64,000 nt of DNA from an uncultured bacterium (GTDB lineage: Bacteria > Cyanobacteriota > Vampirovibrionia > Gastranaerophilales > Gastranaerophilaceae), in assembly GCA_949298985.1 (NCBI GenBank), contig CASFYV010000026.1, forward strand, positions 62,001 to 126,000, in the 5' to 3' direction. Both the position numbers and the translations under genes were made by a program. A model generated the notes under the pieces. It saw nothing but the letters and a program-made list of their open reading frames with translations. It searched no databases and had not been told where the DNA came from. Below, in pieces: positions 28,950 to 37,688 of the stretch (position 1 is the first letter of the stretch; each line of letters begins with the position of its first letter).

Positions 28950-29583
28950 AATTTTAATAGTGGAAGATCATGAATTAACAAGATTTGGCTTAAAAACAGC
29001 TTTTGAAAATTGTGAATATGTAGAAGCAATTTTTGAAGCTGAATCAGCAGAACATTGTCTTGATATACTAGAGACAAATACTGTTGATTTAATTATTATG
29101 GATTTAGGTTTGCCTGGTATTGATGGAATAGAAGCAACAAAAAAAATAAAAACTCTAAATAAGGATATTAAAGTTGTTATTCTAACATCACATAATGATG
29201 AACAAGAAGTTTTAAACAGCCTAAAAGCCGGAGCTAATGCTTATTGTTCAAAAGAAATTAATCCAAAACGATTAACTCAAGTCGTTCAATCAGTTTTAGA
29301 CGGGGCAGCTTGGTTTGATCCTTCAATTTCTCACATCGTACTGGAAGCCGCTACAAAAATTCAAGAAGAAAAACAAAAACCTGAAAAAGATTATGGCTTA
29401 ACCTCAAGAGAAGCTCAAATTTTAAAATTAATAACTCAAGGTTATAGTAATAATGAAATAGCAAATGAATTATTTGTAAGCATTAATACAACTAAAGCCC
29501 ATGTTGCAAGTATCTTGCAAAAATTGGAAGTAGATGATAGACTACAAGCAGCACTAAAAGCTTTAAAGGAGAAATTAGTATAA
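28939..29583 (+). CDS. NarL/FixJ-type response regulator
   Basis: 214 residues. Receiver: acidic pocket EDH, phospho-acceptor Asp55 (LIIMDLGLPGIDG), VILTSHN with the conserved Thr, and Lys in CSKE. Output: LuxR-type helix-turn-helix (TSREAQILKLITQGYSNNEI, VSINTTKAHVASILQKL). The start is ATG at 28939, inside the end of the TPR gene, with AGGG about 10 bases upstream; an ATG at 28921 is out of position for the receiver. No histidine kinase is nearby. Followed directly by a second response regulator. Confidence 0.92.
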   Translation: MKNKILIVEDHELTRFGLKTAFENCEYVEAIFEAESAEHCLDILETNTVDLIIMDLGLPGIDGIEATKKIKTLNKDIKVVILTSHNDEQEVLNSLKAGANAYCSKEINPKRLTQVVQSVLDGAAWFDPSISHIVLEAATKIQEEKQKPEKDYGLTSREAQILKLITQGYSNNEIANELFVSINTTKAHVASILQKLEVDDRLQAALKALKEKLV

Positions 29584-30210
29584 ATGAATGGTATCGCTTC
29601 AATTTTAATAGTAGACGATAATCCAAAATACTTAGCAGATGCACTTCCAATGTATGGATATGATGTAGAAGTAGCCAATGATGGCATCGAAGCACTTAAA
29701 ATCCTCTCAAACGAAACTAAAAATTTTGATTTAATTCTGCTTGATGTAATGATGCCCAATATGGATGGTTGGGATACTTTAAAAGCCATAAGAAATAATA
29801 AAAATTTCAAATATATACCGGTTATTATGATAACCGCTGTTAGTGAGGAACAAAAAGTTGTATCAGGCTTAAAAATTGGTGCTGATGATTATATCGTAAA
29901 ACCTTTTATTTTACCAAACTTATTAGCTAGAATCGAAGCTGTTTTAAGACGTTCTAAATGGCAAAATGAAACAAAAGAAACTAAAGAAGTCGGTATAAAT
30001 AAAGATGTAAATATAGATGCACTTACTCCAAAAGAAAAAGAAGTTTTAGCTTTAGTTGCTAAAGGAGCAAGTAATCAAGAAATAGCAGACAAATTATTTG
30101 TAAGAGATGTTACTGTTAAAACACATTTAAATAGCATCTTCAAAAAATTAAAAGTAACAAACAGAACACAAGCCGTATTACTTGCTATGCAAACAAATTT
30201 AATTAATTAA
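29584..30210 (+). CDS. Response regulator with LuxR-type output
   Basis: 208 residues. Receiver of the OmpR-like subtype with Asp54 (LILLDVMMPNMDGW), ITAVSEE and KPF. Output is a LuxR helix-turn-helix (TPKEKEVLALVAKGASNQEI, VRDVTVKTHLNSIFKKL) rather than the OmpR winged helix. Its ATG follows the previous stop codon with no gap, with AAAGGAGA upstream. The pair of consecutive regulators resembles cyanobacterial arrangements. Target genes unknown. Confidence 0.92.
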   Translation: MNGIASILIVDDNPKYLADALPMYGYDVEVANDGIEALKILSNETKNFDLILLDVMMPNMDGWDTLKAIRNNKNFKYIPVIMITAVSEEQKVVSGLKIGADDYIVKPFILPNLLARIEAVLRRSKWQNETKETKEVGINKDVNIDALTPKEKEVLALVAKGASNQEIADKLFVRDVTVKTHLNSIFKKLKVTNRTQAVLLAMQTNLIN

Positions 30211-30226
30211 TAGAAGGATAATAAAA

Positions 30227-30754
30227 ATGTTGTCAAAAGATGAATTAATCGATTTATTAGGTAATGATGTAAAAACTTTTAATCAAGAAATTAAAGCTAG
30301 TAATGGAGCAGTTGATTTTAGTGAAACAGATTTTTCAGGAATTAATGTTTCCGGAGCAGAATTTTTTAACCTTGATTTAACCTCTTCATCATTTGCAGAC
30401 TCTCACCTTGCAGAAGTTAAATTTGAAGGTTGTGATTTAACATCAGTTGATTTTACAAGAGCTGAGTTAATAGAATGTTCTTTTACTGAATCTGTATTAA
30501 ATGGAACAGATTTTAGCTATTCAACAGTAAATTATGGTAATTTTACAGATGCAGATTTAGCCGGAGCAATTTTTCAAGGAGCAGATTTAACAAACTCAGA
30601 TTTTTCGGCTTCAGAAAATTTAAATGCTTGTAGATTTGATGAAGAAACAATCTGGCCTGACAATGAATATCTACCTGAAAACTTTGATTCTAACTATTCT
30701 TCAGACTTATCATCTTTACGAGATGAAGATGAATATGAAAATTCTGATTATTAA
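30227..30754 (+). CDS. Pentapeptide-repeat protein
   Basis: 175 residues. Central region (about 28-135) is built of A(D/N)LXX-like five-residue repeats, for example DFSETDFSGINVSGAEFFNL and ADLAGAIFQGADLTNSDFS, predicting a right-handed quadrilateral beta-helix. The acidic C-terminus (140-175) is rich in Asp, Glu, Ser and Tyr. AGAAGGA precedes the ATG; 16 nt after the response regulator. Such proteins are common in cyanobacteria; some mimic DNA and inhibit gyrase, but most have unknown roles. Confidence 0.9.
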   Translation: MLSKDELIDLLGNDVKTFNQEIKASNGAVDFSETDFSGINVSGAEFFNLDLTSSSFADSHLAEVKFEGCDLTSVDFTRAELIECSFTESVLNGTDFSYSTVNYGNFTDADLAGAIFQGADLTNSDFSASENLNACRFDEETIWPDNEYLPENFDSNYSSDLSSLRDEDEYENSDY

Positions 30755-30843
30755 TTGTTACAATAAATTACAAAGACTACTTGTAAAATAAAACCTTTTA
30801 ATGTAGACTAGAATTACACTGGTAGAAAGAAGGAAATAGAATT

Positions 30844-31035
30844 ATGTCAAAAAAATGTGAAGTATGCGGAAAAACACCTTTAAAAGCAGCTAAATTAACA
30901 TTCTCTCATAAACAAATTGTAAAAAGACAATCTCCAAATTTACAAGAAATCAGAGTTAATGTAAATGGTCAAACTAAAAAAATGACAGTTTGTACTTCTT
31001 GCCTAAGAGCTGGCAAAGTTCAAAAAGCTGTTTAG
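30844..31035 (+). CDS. rpmB: 50S ribosomal protein L28
   Basis: 63 residues, the short bacterial form. Begins MSKKCEVCGKTP and carries a second pair TVCTSCLRAGKV, so the protein is of the zinc-binding C+ type (CxxC...CxxC). AGAAGGAAAT before the ATG. Single-gene unit with a strong terminator. Confidence 0.95.
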   Translation: MSKKCEVCGKTPLKAAKLTFSHKQIVKRQSPNLQEIRVNVNGQTKKMTVCTSCLRAGKVQKAV

Positions 31036-31053
31036 ATAAAGATTTAATTTAAT

Positions 31054-31090
31054 AAAAAAAGCCGAAGTTTTGTAGCTTCGGCTTTTTTTT
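31054..31090 (+). terminator. Intrinsic terminator of rpmB
   Basis: Stem AAAAAAAGCCGAAG (31054-31067) and CTTCGGCTTTTTTT (31076-31089) with a T-run of eight. Confidence 0.93.
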
Positions 31091-31183
31091 ATTAAGATTT
31101 GTAACAAAATAATTTCTTGTTGAAATAAATAAAAAAAAGAATACTTTATATATATGTAAGATATAAAAGATGAGGTATAAAAA

Positions 31184-31483
31184 ATGTCAACAGAAATTAA
31201 TGCAAATTTACTAAAAAACTTTATAATCAAAACCATTGGCGGAAACAAACTAACAGAAACAAACGCACAAAAATACGGTATTGATGAAGGAAAATATGTA
31301 GAAGCAAATAAGGACGAAAATACATATTTAGAATTAGATGAAATTATTGCAGATTCTGATTTATATGAACAATTTGCAACTATGTATGTTGAAGATAAAG
31401 AAGAAAAAGCTTCTGTAGCAGATAAAGAAAAAGAGAAAGAAGAGCAGGCTAAAGTTCAAGAGAAAAGCGAAAGTGGAGTTTAG
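31184..31483 (+). CDS. Small acidic protein of unknown function
   Basis: 99 residues, not recognised. N-terminal half is a plausible small globular domain (NLLKNFIIKTIGGNKLTETN, YLELDEIIADSDLYEQF). The C-terminal 35 residues are a Glu/Lys-rich helix (KEKEKEEQAKVQEKSE), likely disordered or coiled. GAGG before the ATG and its own terminator after it support a real gene. AT-rich TATATATAT repeats upstream could serve as the -10 region. Confidence 0.65.
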   Translation: MSTEINANLLKNFIIKTIGGNKLTETNAQKYGIDEGKYVEANKDENTYLELDEIIADSDLYEQFATMYVEDKEEKASVADKEKEKEEQAKVQEKSESGV

Positions 31484-31502
31484 AAAATAAAATTAATGAG
31501 GT

Positions 31503-31532
31503 AAAAGCGAGATTTAAAAATCTCGCTTTTTA
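31503..31532 (+). terminator. Intrinsic terminator after the 99-residue protein
   Basis: Perfect 13-bp stem AAAAGCGAGATTT (31503-31515) with its complement (31518-31530), short loop. The T-tract (TTTTTA then TTTT) is modest. Confidence 0.85.
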
Positions 31533-31633
31533 GTTTTATAGCATTCCATAAAAAATATGTTATAATTAAATTAGGAGATCTAATTGAACAGTAAATAGCC
31601 AAATGCAAATAGCAGAAAGGCATTAAGATAAGA

Positions 31634-33223
31634 ATGACGGATAAAATACAATTTCAGAATGACCTCGATAAGTTAATTAGTATTATGCCCCCAAAGGTAT
31701 TGTCTAATTTGTCCAGAGAAAAATTAGAAGATGTAATTGAAATTGTTTTAGATATAGGAAGAGTTCCTGAAGTTCGACACTCAGGAGGAAAAATAGAAAA
31801 ACTTAATTGTGAAATAGTAAATGATGAAGATATTTCATTTATAACATCACATTTACAGGAATTTACCCACGATAATCGTTCAGGAATCCCAGGAACACTT
31901 CATAGAATAAGTGCAATTAGAAACAGACAAGGGAAAGTTGTAGGATTGACTTGTCGTATTGGTAGAGTTGTAACCGGTACAATTGCTTGTATAAAAGATA
32001 TTTGTACTCAGGGGAAAAGTATATTGTTTTTAGGTCCTCCTGGAGTTGGTAAAACAACGAAATTAAGAGAAATCTCAAGACTTGTCGCAGATGAATTAGG
32101 TAAACGAGTTGTAATTGTAGATACATCTAATGAAATTGCCGGCGATGGTGATGTTCCACACCCGGCTGTTGGATCTGCAAGAAGAATGCAGGTTGCTCAG
32201 CCTGAATATCAAAAAGATATTATGATCGAAGCTGTTGAAAATCATACTCCGGAAGTTATTGTTGTTGATGAAATTGGTACAGAGGAAGAAGCTCAGGCAG
32301 CAAGAACAATTGCAGAGCGTGGTGTTATGTTAATTGCTACAGCTCACGGAAACTGTTTAGAAAGTTTAATAAAAAACCCGACATTATCTGATTTAGTCGG
32401 AGGAATTCAATCTGTAACATTAGGTGATGATGAAGCAAAAAGAAGAGCTTCTCAAAAAACGGTTTTAGAAAGAGAAAAGCAACCTACTTTTGATATTGTT
32501 ATTGAAATTTTAGATAGAAATACTTTGGCGGTGTATAAAAATACTTCTGAAGCTGTTGATTACATATTAAGAGGTTGGCCTATAAGACCTGAAATAAGAA
32601 AGGTAGAACAGCATAAGGAAGTAGAAATAAAACCTGTATTAGAGCCTATTAAAGAAATAGAAAAAACTGAAATGAAAGATGCTACAGATAATAGTATGAA
32701 TTTCTCTTTTTCAAGGCAAAAATATGTTGAGCAAGCTAAACCTATGCGTAAACTGTATCTATATGCAGTTTCAAGAACTATTGTAGAAAAAATAATCGAG
32801 CGTTTAGATTTAAATGTTGAAATAATAAGAAATGTTGAAGATGCTGATATCGTTCTTGCACACAAAAATTTTGCTAAAGGCGGTGCAAAAATTCTAAATA
32901 CAGCAAAAGAATATAGAGTTCAAATTTTCTATGTAAAAACTAACTCTATGGCACAAATTCAAAAAGTCTTAAAAGATGCCTTAGATATTCAACCTGGAGA
33001 TGTTGAATCTACACAAGGTTATAAGGATGAAGCTGAAAAAGCTTTAGATGAAACAAAAGAGGCTATAAATAAAATAATAAAAAATGAAGAGGATTTTATT
33101 GAATTAGCACCTCAATCTCAACAAATAAGAAAACTACAGCATGAATTAGTTGAGCAATATAATTTAAAAAGTTCTTCGGTTGGAGAAGGGCATACAAGAC
33201 ATTTAAGAATTTATAAAAACTAA
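31634..33223 (+). CDS. AAA ATPase with R3H domain (Ycf45-like)
   Basis: 529 residues. Residues 1-110 match the N-terminal region of Ycf45/SpoIIIAA-like ATPases (IMPPKVLSNLSREKLEDV, VPEVRHSGG). Walker A is GPPGVGKTT (134-142), Walker B VIVVDEIGTEEEA near 218, and IATAHGN is the sensor. A linker of about 60 residues precedes a second part with a KLYLYAVSRTIVEKII segment, and an R3H nucleic-acid-binding domain closes the protein (about 465-529, QSQQIRKLQHELVEQYNLKS). This domain order is characteristic of cyanobacteria and plastids (Ycf45). Biological role is poorly defined; single-stranded nucleic-acid binding is expected. Confidence 0.9.
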   Translation: MTDKIQFQNDLDKLISIMPPKVLSNLSREKLEDVIEIVLDIGRVPEVRHSGGKIEKLNCEIVNDEDISFITSHLQEFTHDNRSGIPGTLHRISAIRNRQGKVVGLTCRIGRVVTGTIACIKDICTQGKSILFLGPPGVGKTTKLREISRLVADELGKRVVIVDTSNEIAGDGDVPHPAVGSARRMQVAQPEYQKDIMIEAVENHTPEVIVVDEIGTEEEAQAARTIAERGVMLIATAHGNCLESLIKNPTLSDLVGGIQSVTLGDDEAKRRASQKTVLEREKQPTFDIVIEILDRNTLAVYKNTSEAVDYILRGWPIRPEIRKVEQHKEVEIKPVLEPIKEIEKTEMKDATDNSMNFSFSRQKYVEQAKPMRKLYLYAVSRTIVEKIIERLDLNVEIIRNVEDADIVLAHKNFAKGGAKILNTAKEYRVQIFYVKTNSMAQIQKVLKDALDIQPGDVESTQGYKDEAEKALDETKEAINKIIKNEEDFIELAPQSQQIRKLQHELVEQYNLKSSSVGEGHTRHLRIYKN

Positions 33224-33244
33224 TAATTATACCCGGTTGGTTTC

Positions 33245-33298
33245 TTGATTTATAATATTATTTTTGTTAGTATCATAATTAAAATAAAGCATGATACT
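33245..33298 (+). promoter_or_regulatory. Promoter with overlapping inverted repeat before the efflux operon
   Basis: TTGATT (33245-33250), 17-bp spacer, TAGTAT (33268-33273) make a reasonable promoter. An 8-bp perfect inverted repeat, AGTATCAT (33269-33276) and ATGATACT (33291-33298), overlaps the -10 box with half-site centres 22 bp apart, as expected for a dimeric repressor. No repressor gene is adjacent. Operator function is inference. Confidence 0.4.
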
Positions 33299-33341
33299 TT
33301 AATTTTGGGCTATGTAAGTATTTTATGTACTTGGAGAGAAG

Positions 33342-34550
33342 ATGAGAAAAAAAATAATATTAATAATATTAATAGCTGTAGCTTTAGTGTTTATAAGATG
33401 GGCGATTTCAGCTTCATCAAAATCTCAAACAGCAAAAATGAGAGAATTAAGTAGAATTCCATCAGTTACAGTAGAACAAGTTAAATCAAAAAATGTAATA
33501 AGAGAGTATACGTCAACAGCAAGGGTAACCGCAAAATATAGGGTTGAAATTATAGCTCGTATAAGTGGTTATTTACTAAAAAGCTACTTTAAAGAAGGTG
33601 ATTTTGTAAGAGCCGGACAATTATTATTTGAAATAGAACCTCAAGAATATCAATATGCTGCAAGCAAAGCAAAAGCAAATATTGATAATACAAAAGCTCA
33701 ATATGAATACTATCAAAAACAATTAGAACGATATAAAGAACTGGTAAGTAAAGATTATGTTGCAAAATCAGATTATGATAATATTTATTCTCAAAGAAAT
33801 GCTTATAGAGCTCAATTAGAGAGTGCCGATAGTGCTTATAGAGACGCACAAAGAAATTTAAGTTATACAAAAATTAAATCTCCAGTTGAAGGTAGAGTTG
33901 GTATGATATCTGTAACTGAAGGAAACTTTGTTTCAATGAATAGCGGACCTTTAACAACAATAAACAGTTATGATCCAATGTATGTTACATTTCCTTTAAC
34001 ATCAAAAGATTATGCAGATTTAGCAAGAATTGATTCAACAAACGAAATAAATCGGAAAGTAGAATTTATATTTAGCAGTGGTAAAAAATATCCATATTCA
34101 GGAGTTCAAGACTTTTTAGACAATAAAATCGATGAATCAACCGGAACTATAACAATGCGGGCAACTTTCCCTAATCCAAAAAATGAATTAATACATGGAG
34201 ATTTTGGAAAAATTATAATTTATTCTAACAACAAAGATATAATGCCAATCATTCCACAAACAGCAACAATGGAAAACCAAGAAGGAAGATATATTTATGT
34301 ATTAGATAAGGATAAACTTCCAAGAATGGTATATATAAAAACAATGGGACAAACTGATGACGGGTACTGGATTGTAAGCGAAGGTGTTAAAGTTGGCGAT
34401 ACGATTTTAACAAGCGGTATTCAAAAAGTTATACCAGGAAACCCTGTAAAAATTGTTCAAAGTGCAATTACAGAAAATACTGCAAAAGTCAAAAAAGATA
34501 GTTTATTTAATATTTTGAAACAAAAAATAAAAAATTTTATAAAAAAATAG
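33342..34550 (+). CDS. RND efflux periplasmic adaptor (AcrA/MexA-like)
   Basis: 402 residues. N-terminal membrane anchor or signal (about 4-22, IILIILIAVALVFIRWAIS), no lipobox. Lipoyl halves at RVEIIARISGYLLKSYFKEG and LSYTKIKSPVEGRVGMI flank an alpha-hairpin of about 100 residues with KAQYEYYQKQLERYKELVSK. Beta-barrel and membrane-proximal domains follow. Joins the RND pump to a TolC channel. GGAGAG before the ATG; 9 nt to the pump gene. Confidence 0.93.
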   Translation: MRKKIILIILIAVALVFIRWAISASSKSQTAKMRELSRIPSVTVEQVKSKNVIREYTSTARVTAKYRVEIIARISGYLLKSYFKEGDFVRAGQLLFEIEPQEYQYAASKAKANIDNTKAQYEYYQKQLERYKELVSKDYVAKSDYDNIYSQRNAYRAQLESADSAYRDAQRNLSYTKIKSPVEGRVGMISVTEGNFVSMNSGPLTTINSYDPMYVTFPLTSKDYADLARIDSTNEINRKVEFIFSSGKKYPYSGVQDFLDNKIDESTGTITMRATFPNPKNELIHGDFGKIIIYSNNKDIMPIIPQTATMENQEGRYIYVLDKDKLPRMVYIKTMGQTDDGYWIVSEGVKVGDTILTSGIQKVIPGNPVKIVQSAITENTAKVKKDSLFNILKQKIKNFIKK

Positions 34551-34559
34551 GAATATAAA

Positions 34560-37500
34560 ATGGCAGGTAATTTATTCATAAAACGACCTAAATTAGCAAT
34601 AGTAATATCACTAGCAATAATTTTAGCAGGATTAATTTCTTTAACAACATTGCCGTTAGAGGAATATCCTTCAATCACCCCTCCACAAGTTGTAGTAAAT
34701 GCTACTTATAGTGGGGCAAGTTCTGATGTAATAGCATCAACAATTGCAGCACCTGTAGAATTACAACTTAATGGTATTGAAGATATGCTTTATATGTATT
34801 CCGAATCAAAAAACGGTTCATATAGGCTAACATTATTCTTTGAAGTCGGAGCTGATCCTGATATGGCATTAGTCAATGTCCAAAACCAACTCCAACTTGT
34901 AACTCCAAGATTACCGGAAGAAGTTAAACGGTATGGTTTAACTGTAAAAAAATCAACCGGAGGTGCAGGATGTTTAATGATGGCATTAACTTCTCCACAT
35001 GGGACTTATGATTCTTTATATTTAGCTAATTACGCAACTATGTTTTTAAAAGACGAATTAGCCAGAATTAAAGGTTGCGGAAGCGTTTCCATATATGGAG
35101 CTGGTGATTATTCAATGAGAGTTTGGCTGAAGCCTGATAGAATGGCAAGTTTAGGAGTTTCAACTTCTGACATAAACTCTGCAATTGCATCACAAAACAC
35201 TCAAACTCCTGCCGGAAACATTGGTGTGGAACCAATGGAAAACCCTCAATTAATGAAATTCACTCTTAGGACCAAAGGACGTTTAAAAACGGTTGAAGAG
35301 TTTGAAAATATAGTTATAAAATCCAATTTAGATGGTTCAAACGTAAAATTAAAAGATGTAGCAAGAGTAGAGTTAGGTGCTGAAAATTATTCATCATCTG
35401 TAAAAATAGGAAATAACAGTGCAGCAATGATATCAATTGCTCAACTTCCGGAAGCAAACACTATTGATTTGGTTAATAAGGTTAAAGCAAGAATGGAAGA
35501 ATTAAGCAAAAAATTTCCTAACGATGTAGAATATAGAGTTCAATATGATACTACTGAATTTGTAAGAGAATCCATTCACGAAGTTATAAGTGCAATTCTT
35601 CTTGCAATTATTTTAGTTAGTGCTGTCACTTATTTATTCTTAGGAACTGCAAGAGCAGCTTTTATTCCATTTTGTGCAATACCCGTATCTTTAATTGGTG
35701 TTTTTATATTTATGGCATTAATAGGTTTTTCAATAAATCTATTAATCCTATTTGGCTTAGTACTTGCAGTAGGACTTGTTGTAGATGATGCTATAGTAGT
35801 TTTAGAAAATACACAAAGACATATTCAAGAAGGTAAAGATAAAAAAGAAGCTACTGAAATTACAATGAAAGAAGTCTTTGGTGCAGTTGTTGCAACTTCA
35901 TTAGTTTTAATGGCTGTTTTTGTTCCGGTTTCTTTTATGACAGGTATCACAGGACAAATGTACCGACAATTTGCAGTTTGCATAGCAACTTCAATAGGGC
36001 TTTCTACTGTAGTTGCTCTTACTCTTTCTCCGGCACTTTGTTCTATTATTCTAAAATCTGGAGAAGAAAAAACTGATTTTGAATTCATACAAAAATTTGA
36101 AAACTGGTTTAATGGAGTAAGAATAAAATACTTAACAATTGTAGAATATTTCGTAAAATCACCTAAAAAAACACTGTTAACTTTATTGGGTATTGTTTTA
36201 GCAATTTTAATAATGTTTAAAATAACTCCAACAGGATTCTTACCAGATGAAGATAGAGGAGCTTTATTTGTACAAGTACAACTTCCTGACGGAGCAACAT
36301 TAACAAGAACGGCAGGAATTGTACAAAAAATTTCAGATGATTTAGCTCAAATAAATGGAGTTGTATCTGTTTTACAAATAAATGGTTTCTCTGGCGAAAA
36401 TACAGCATTTGTGGTTGTAAAATTAGATTCTTGGAGTAAAAGAAAAACAAAAAAACTTTCTATTGATAGCATAATGTCACAAGCTAGAAATATAACTTCA
36501 AGGTATACAGAAACTACTTGTTTTGTAACACAACCACCTGCAATTACTGGTATGGGTATGTTTGGAGGTTTTGAATATCAACTATTAGACAAAGGGGACA
36601 GAACAACTGATGAATTATTCACAGAAGCTCAAAATCTTTTAGGAGTAGCAAGACAAAATCCTGCATTTGCTAGCTTGTATACATCTTATACATCTTCTTT
36701 GCCTCAAGTAATTGTAACCATTCAAGAGGAAAAAGCTTTAGCTCAAGGTGTTTCAATTTCCGAAATATATAGTACTTTAGCAGCTCAATTTGGTGCGACT
36801 TATGTTAACGACTTTAATAAATTTGGACGTGTTTATCGTGTTTATATGCAAGCTGATGCACCTTATAGAGAAACTTTAGATGATTTAAGTAAAATTTATG
36901 TAAAAAATAACCAAGGAAAAATGGTTCCAATTACAACAGTTATATCAACTACAAATATAGTTGGACCTTACCTTTTAAACAGATTTAACATGTATCCATC
37001 AATTGTAATAAACGGAAACCCCGCTCCAGGCGTAAGTTCCGGTGATGCAATGAAAGCTATGACTAAGATATCAGATGAAGTCTTGCCAAAAGACATGGAC
37101 TTTGCTTGGTCAGGAACTTCTCTTCAAGAACAAAAATCTGCAGGACAAATGGGACCAATTTTGGCAATGGCATTAACTTTCGTATACCTATTTTTAGTAG
37201 CACTTTATGAAAGCTGGACTTTGCCTATAGCGGTATTATTAATTTCTCCTGTTGCACTTTTAGGAGCATTATTTTTCCAATATGTATCTGGATTATCATT
37301 AGATATTTACGCTCAAGTTGGATTAGTTATGTTAATTGGTTTAAGTACTAAACAAGCTATCTTAATTGTAGAATTTGCTAAAGATGCGATGGAAAACGAT
37401 GGCTTAAATTATTATGAAGCCGCTATTCAAGCCGCTAAATTAAGATTTAGAGCGGTTATGATGACGAATATTGCATTTATTTTAGGCTTACTACCATTGG

Positions 37501-37688
37501 TTTTTGCAAAAGGAGCTGGTGCCGGTAGCAGAAATTCTATTGGAGTTTCTGTTTTTGGGGGAATGATGGCTGTTGCTTTTTTTGGTAGTATTCTTGTTCC
37601 CGCATTTTTTGTTATGACTAATAGAATGAAAGAAAAATTTAATTTATTTATAAACAAATTAAAGGCAAATAAAAATGAAAAAATTTAA
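34560..37688 (+). CDS. RND multidrug efflux pump (AcrB/HAE1 family)
   Basis: 1042 residues, the usual length. Begins with the family start FIKRPKLAIVISLAIILAG. The proton-relay acids Asp409-Asp410 (VLAVGLVVDDAIVV, equivalent to AcrB 407-408) and the TM10 Lys (GLSTKQAILIVEFAKD) are present, so it should be proton-driven. Two periplasmic porter loops and 12 transmembrane helices are evident. Hydrophobe/amphiphile export rather than metal export is indicated. Ends 14 nt inside the tolC-like gene, completing a tripartite operon. Confidence 0.96.
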   Translation: MAGNLFIKRPKLAIVISLAIILAGLISLTTLPLEEYPSITPPQVVVNATYSGASSDVIASTIAAPVELQLNGIEDMLYMYSESKNGSYRLTLFFEVGADPDMALVNVQNQLQLVTPRLPEEVKRYGLTVKKSTGGAGCLMMALTSPHGTYDSLYLANYATMFLKDELARIKGCGSVSIYGAGDYSMRVWLKPDRMASLGVSTSDINSAIASQNTQTPAGNIGVEPMENPQLMKFTLRTKGRLKTVEEFENIVIKSNLDGSNVKLKDVARVELGAENYSSSVKIGNNSAAMISIAQLPEANTIDLVNKVKARMEELSKKFPNDVEYRVQYDTTEFVRESIHEVISAILLAIILVSAVTYLFLGTARAAFIPFCAIPVSLIGVFIFMALIGFSINLLILFGLVLAVGLVVDDAIVVLENTQRHIQEGKDKKEATEITMKEVFGAVVATSLVLMAVFVPVSFMTGITGQMYRQFAVCIATSIGLSTVVALTLSPALCSIILKSGEEKTDFEFIQKFENWFNGVRIKYLTIVEYFVKSPKKTLLTLLGIVLAILIMFKITPTGFLPDEDRGALFVQVQLPDGATLTRTAGIVQKISDDLAQINGVVSVLQINGFSGENTAFVVVKLDSWSKRKTKKLSIDSIMSQARNITSRYTETTCFVTQPPAITGMGMFGGFEYQLLDKGDRTTDELFTEAQNLLGVARQNPAFASLYTSYTSSLPQVIVTIQEEKALAQGVSISEIYSTLAAQFGATYVNDFNKFGRVYRVYMQADAPYRETLDDLSKIYVKNNQGKMVPITTVISTTNIVGPYLLNRFNMYPSIVINGNPAPGVSSGDAMKAMTKISDEVLPKDMDFAWSGTSLQEQKSAGQMGPILAMALTFVYLFLVALYESWTLPIAVLLISPVALLGALFFQYVSGLSLDIYAQVGLVMLIGLSTKQAILIVEFAKDAMENDGLNYYEAAIQAAKLRFRAVMMTNIAFILGLLPLVFAKGAGAGSRNSIGVSVFGGMMAVAFFGSILVPAFFVMTNRMKEKFNLFINKLKANKNEKI

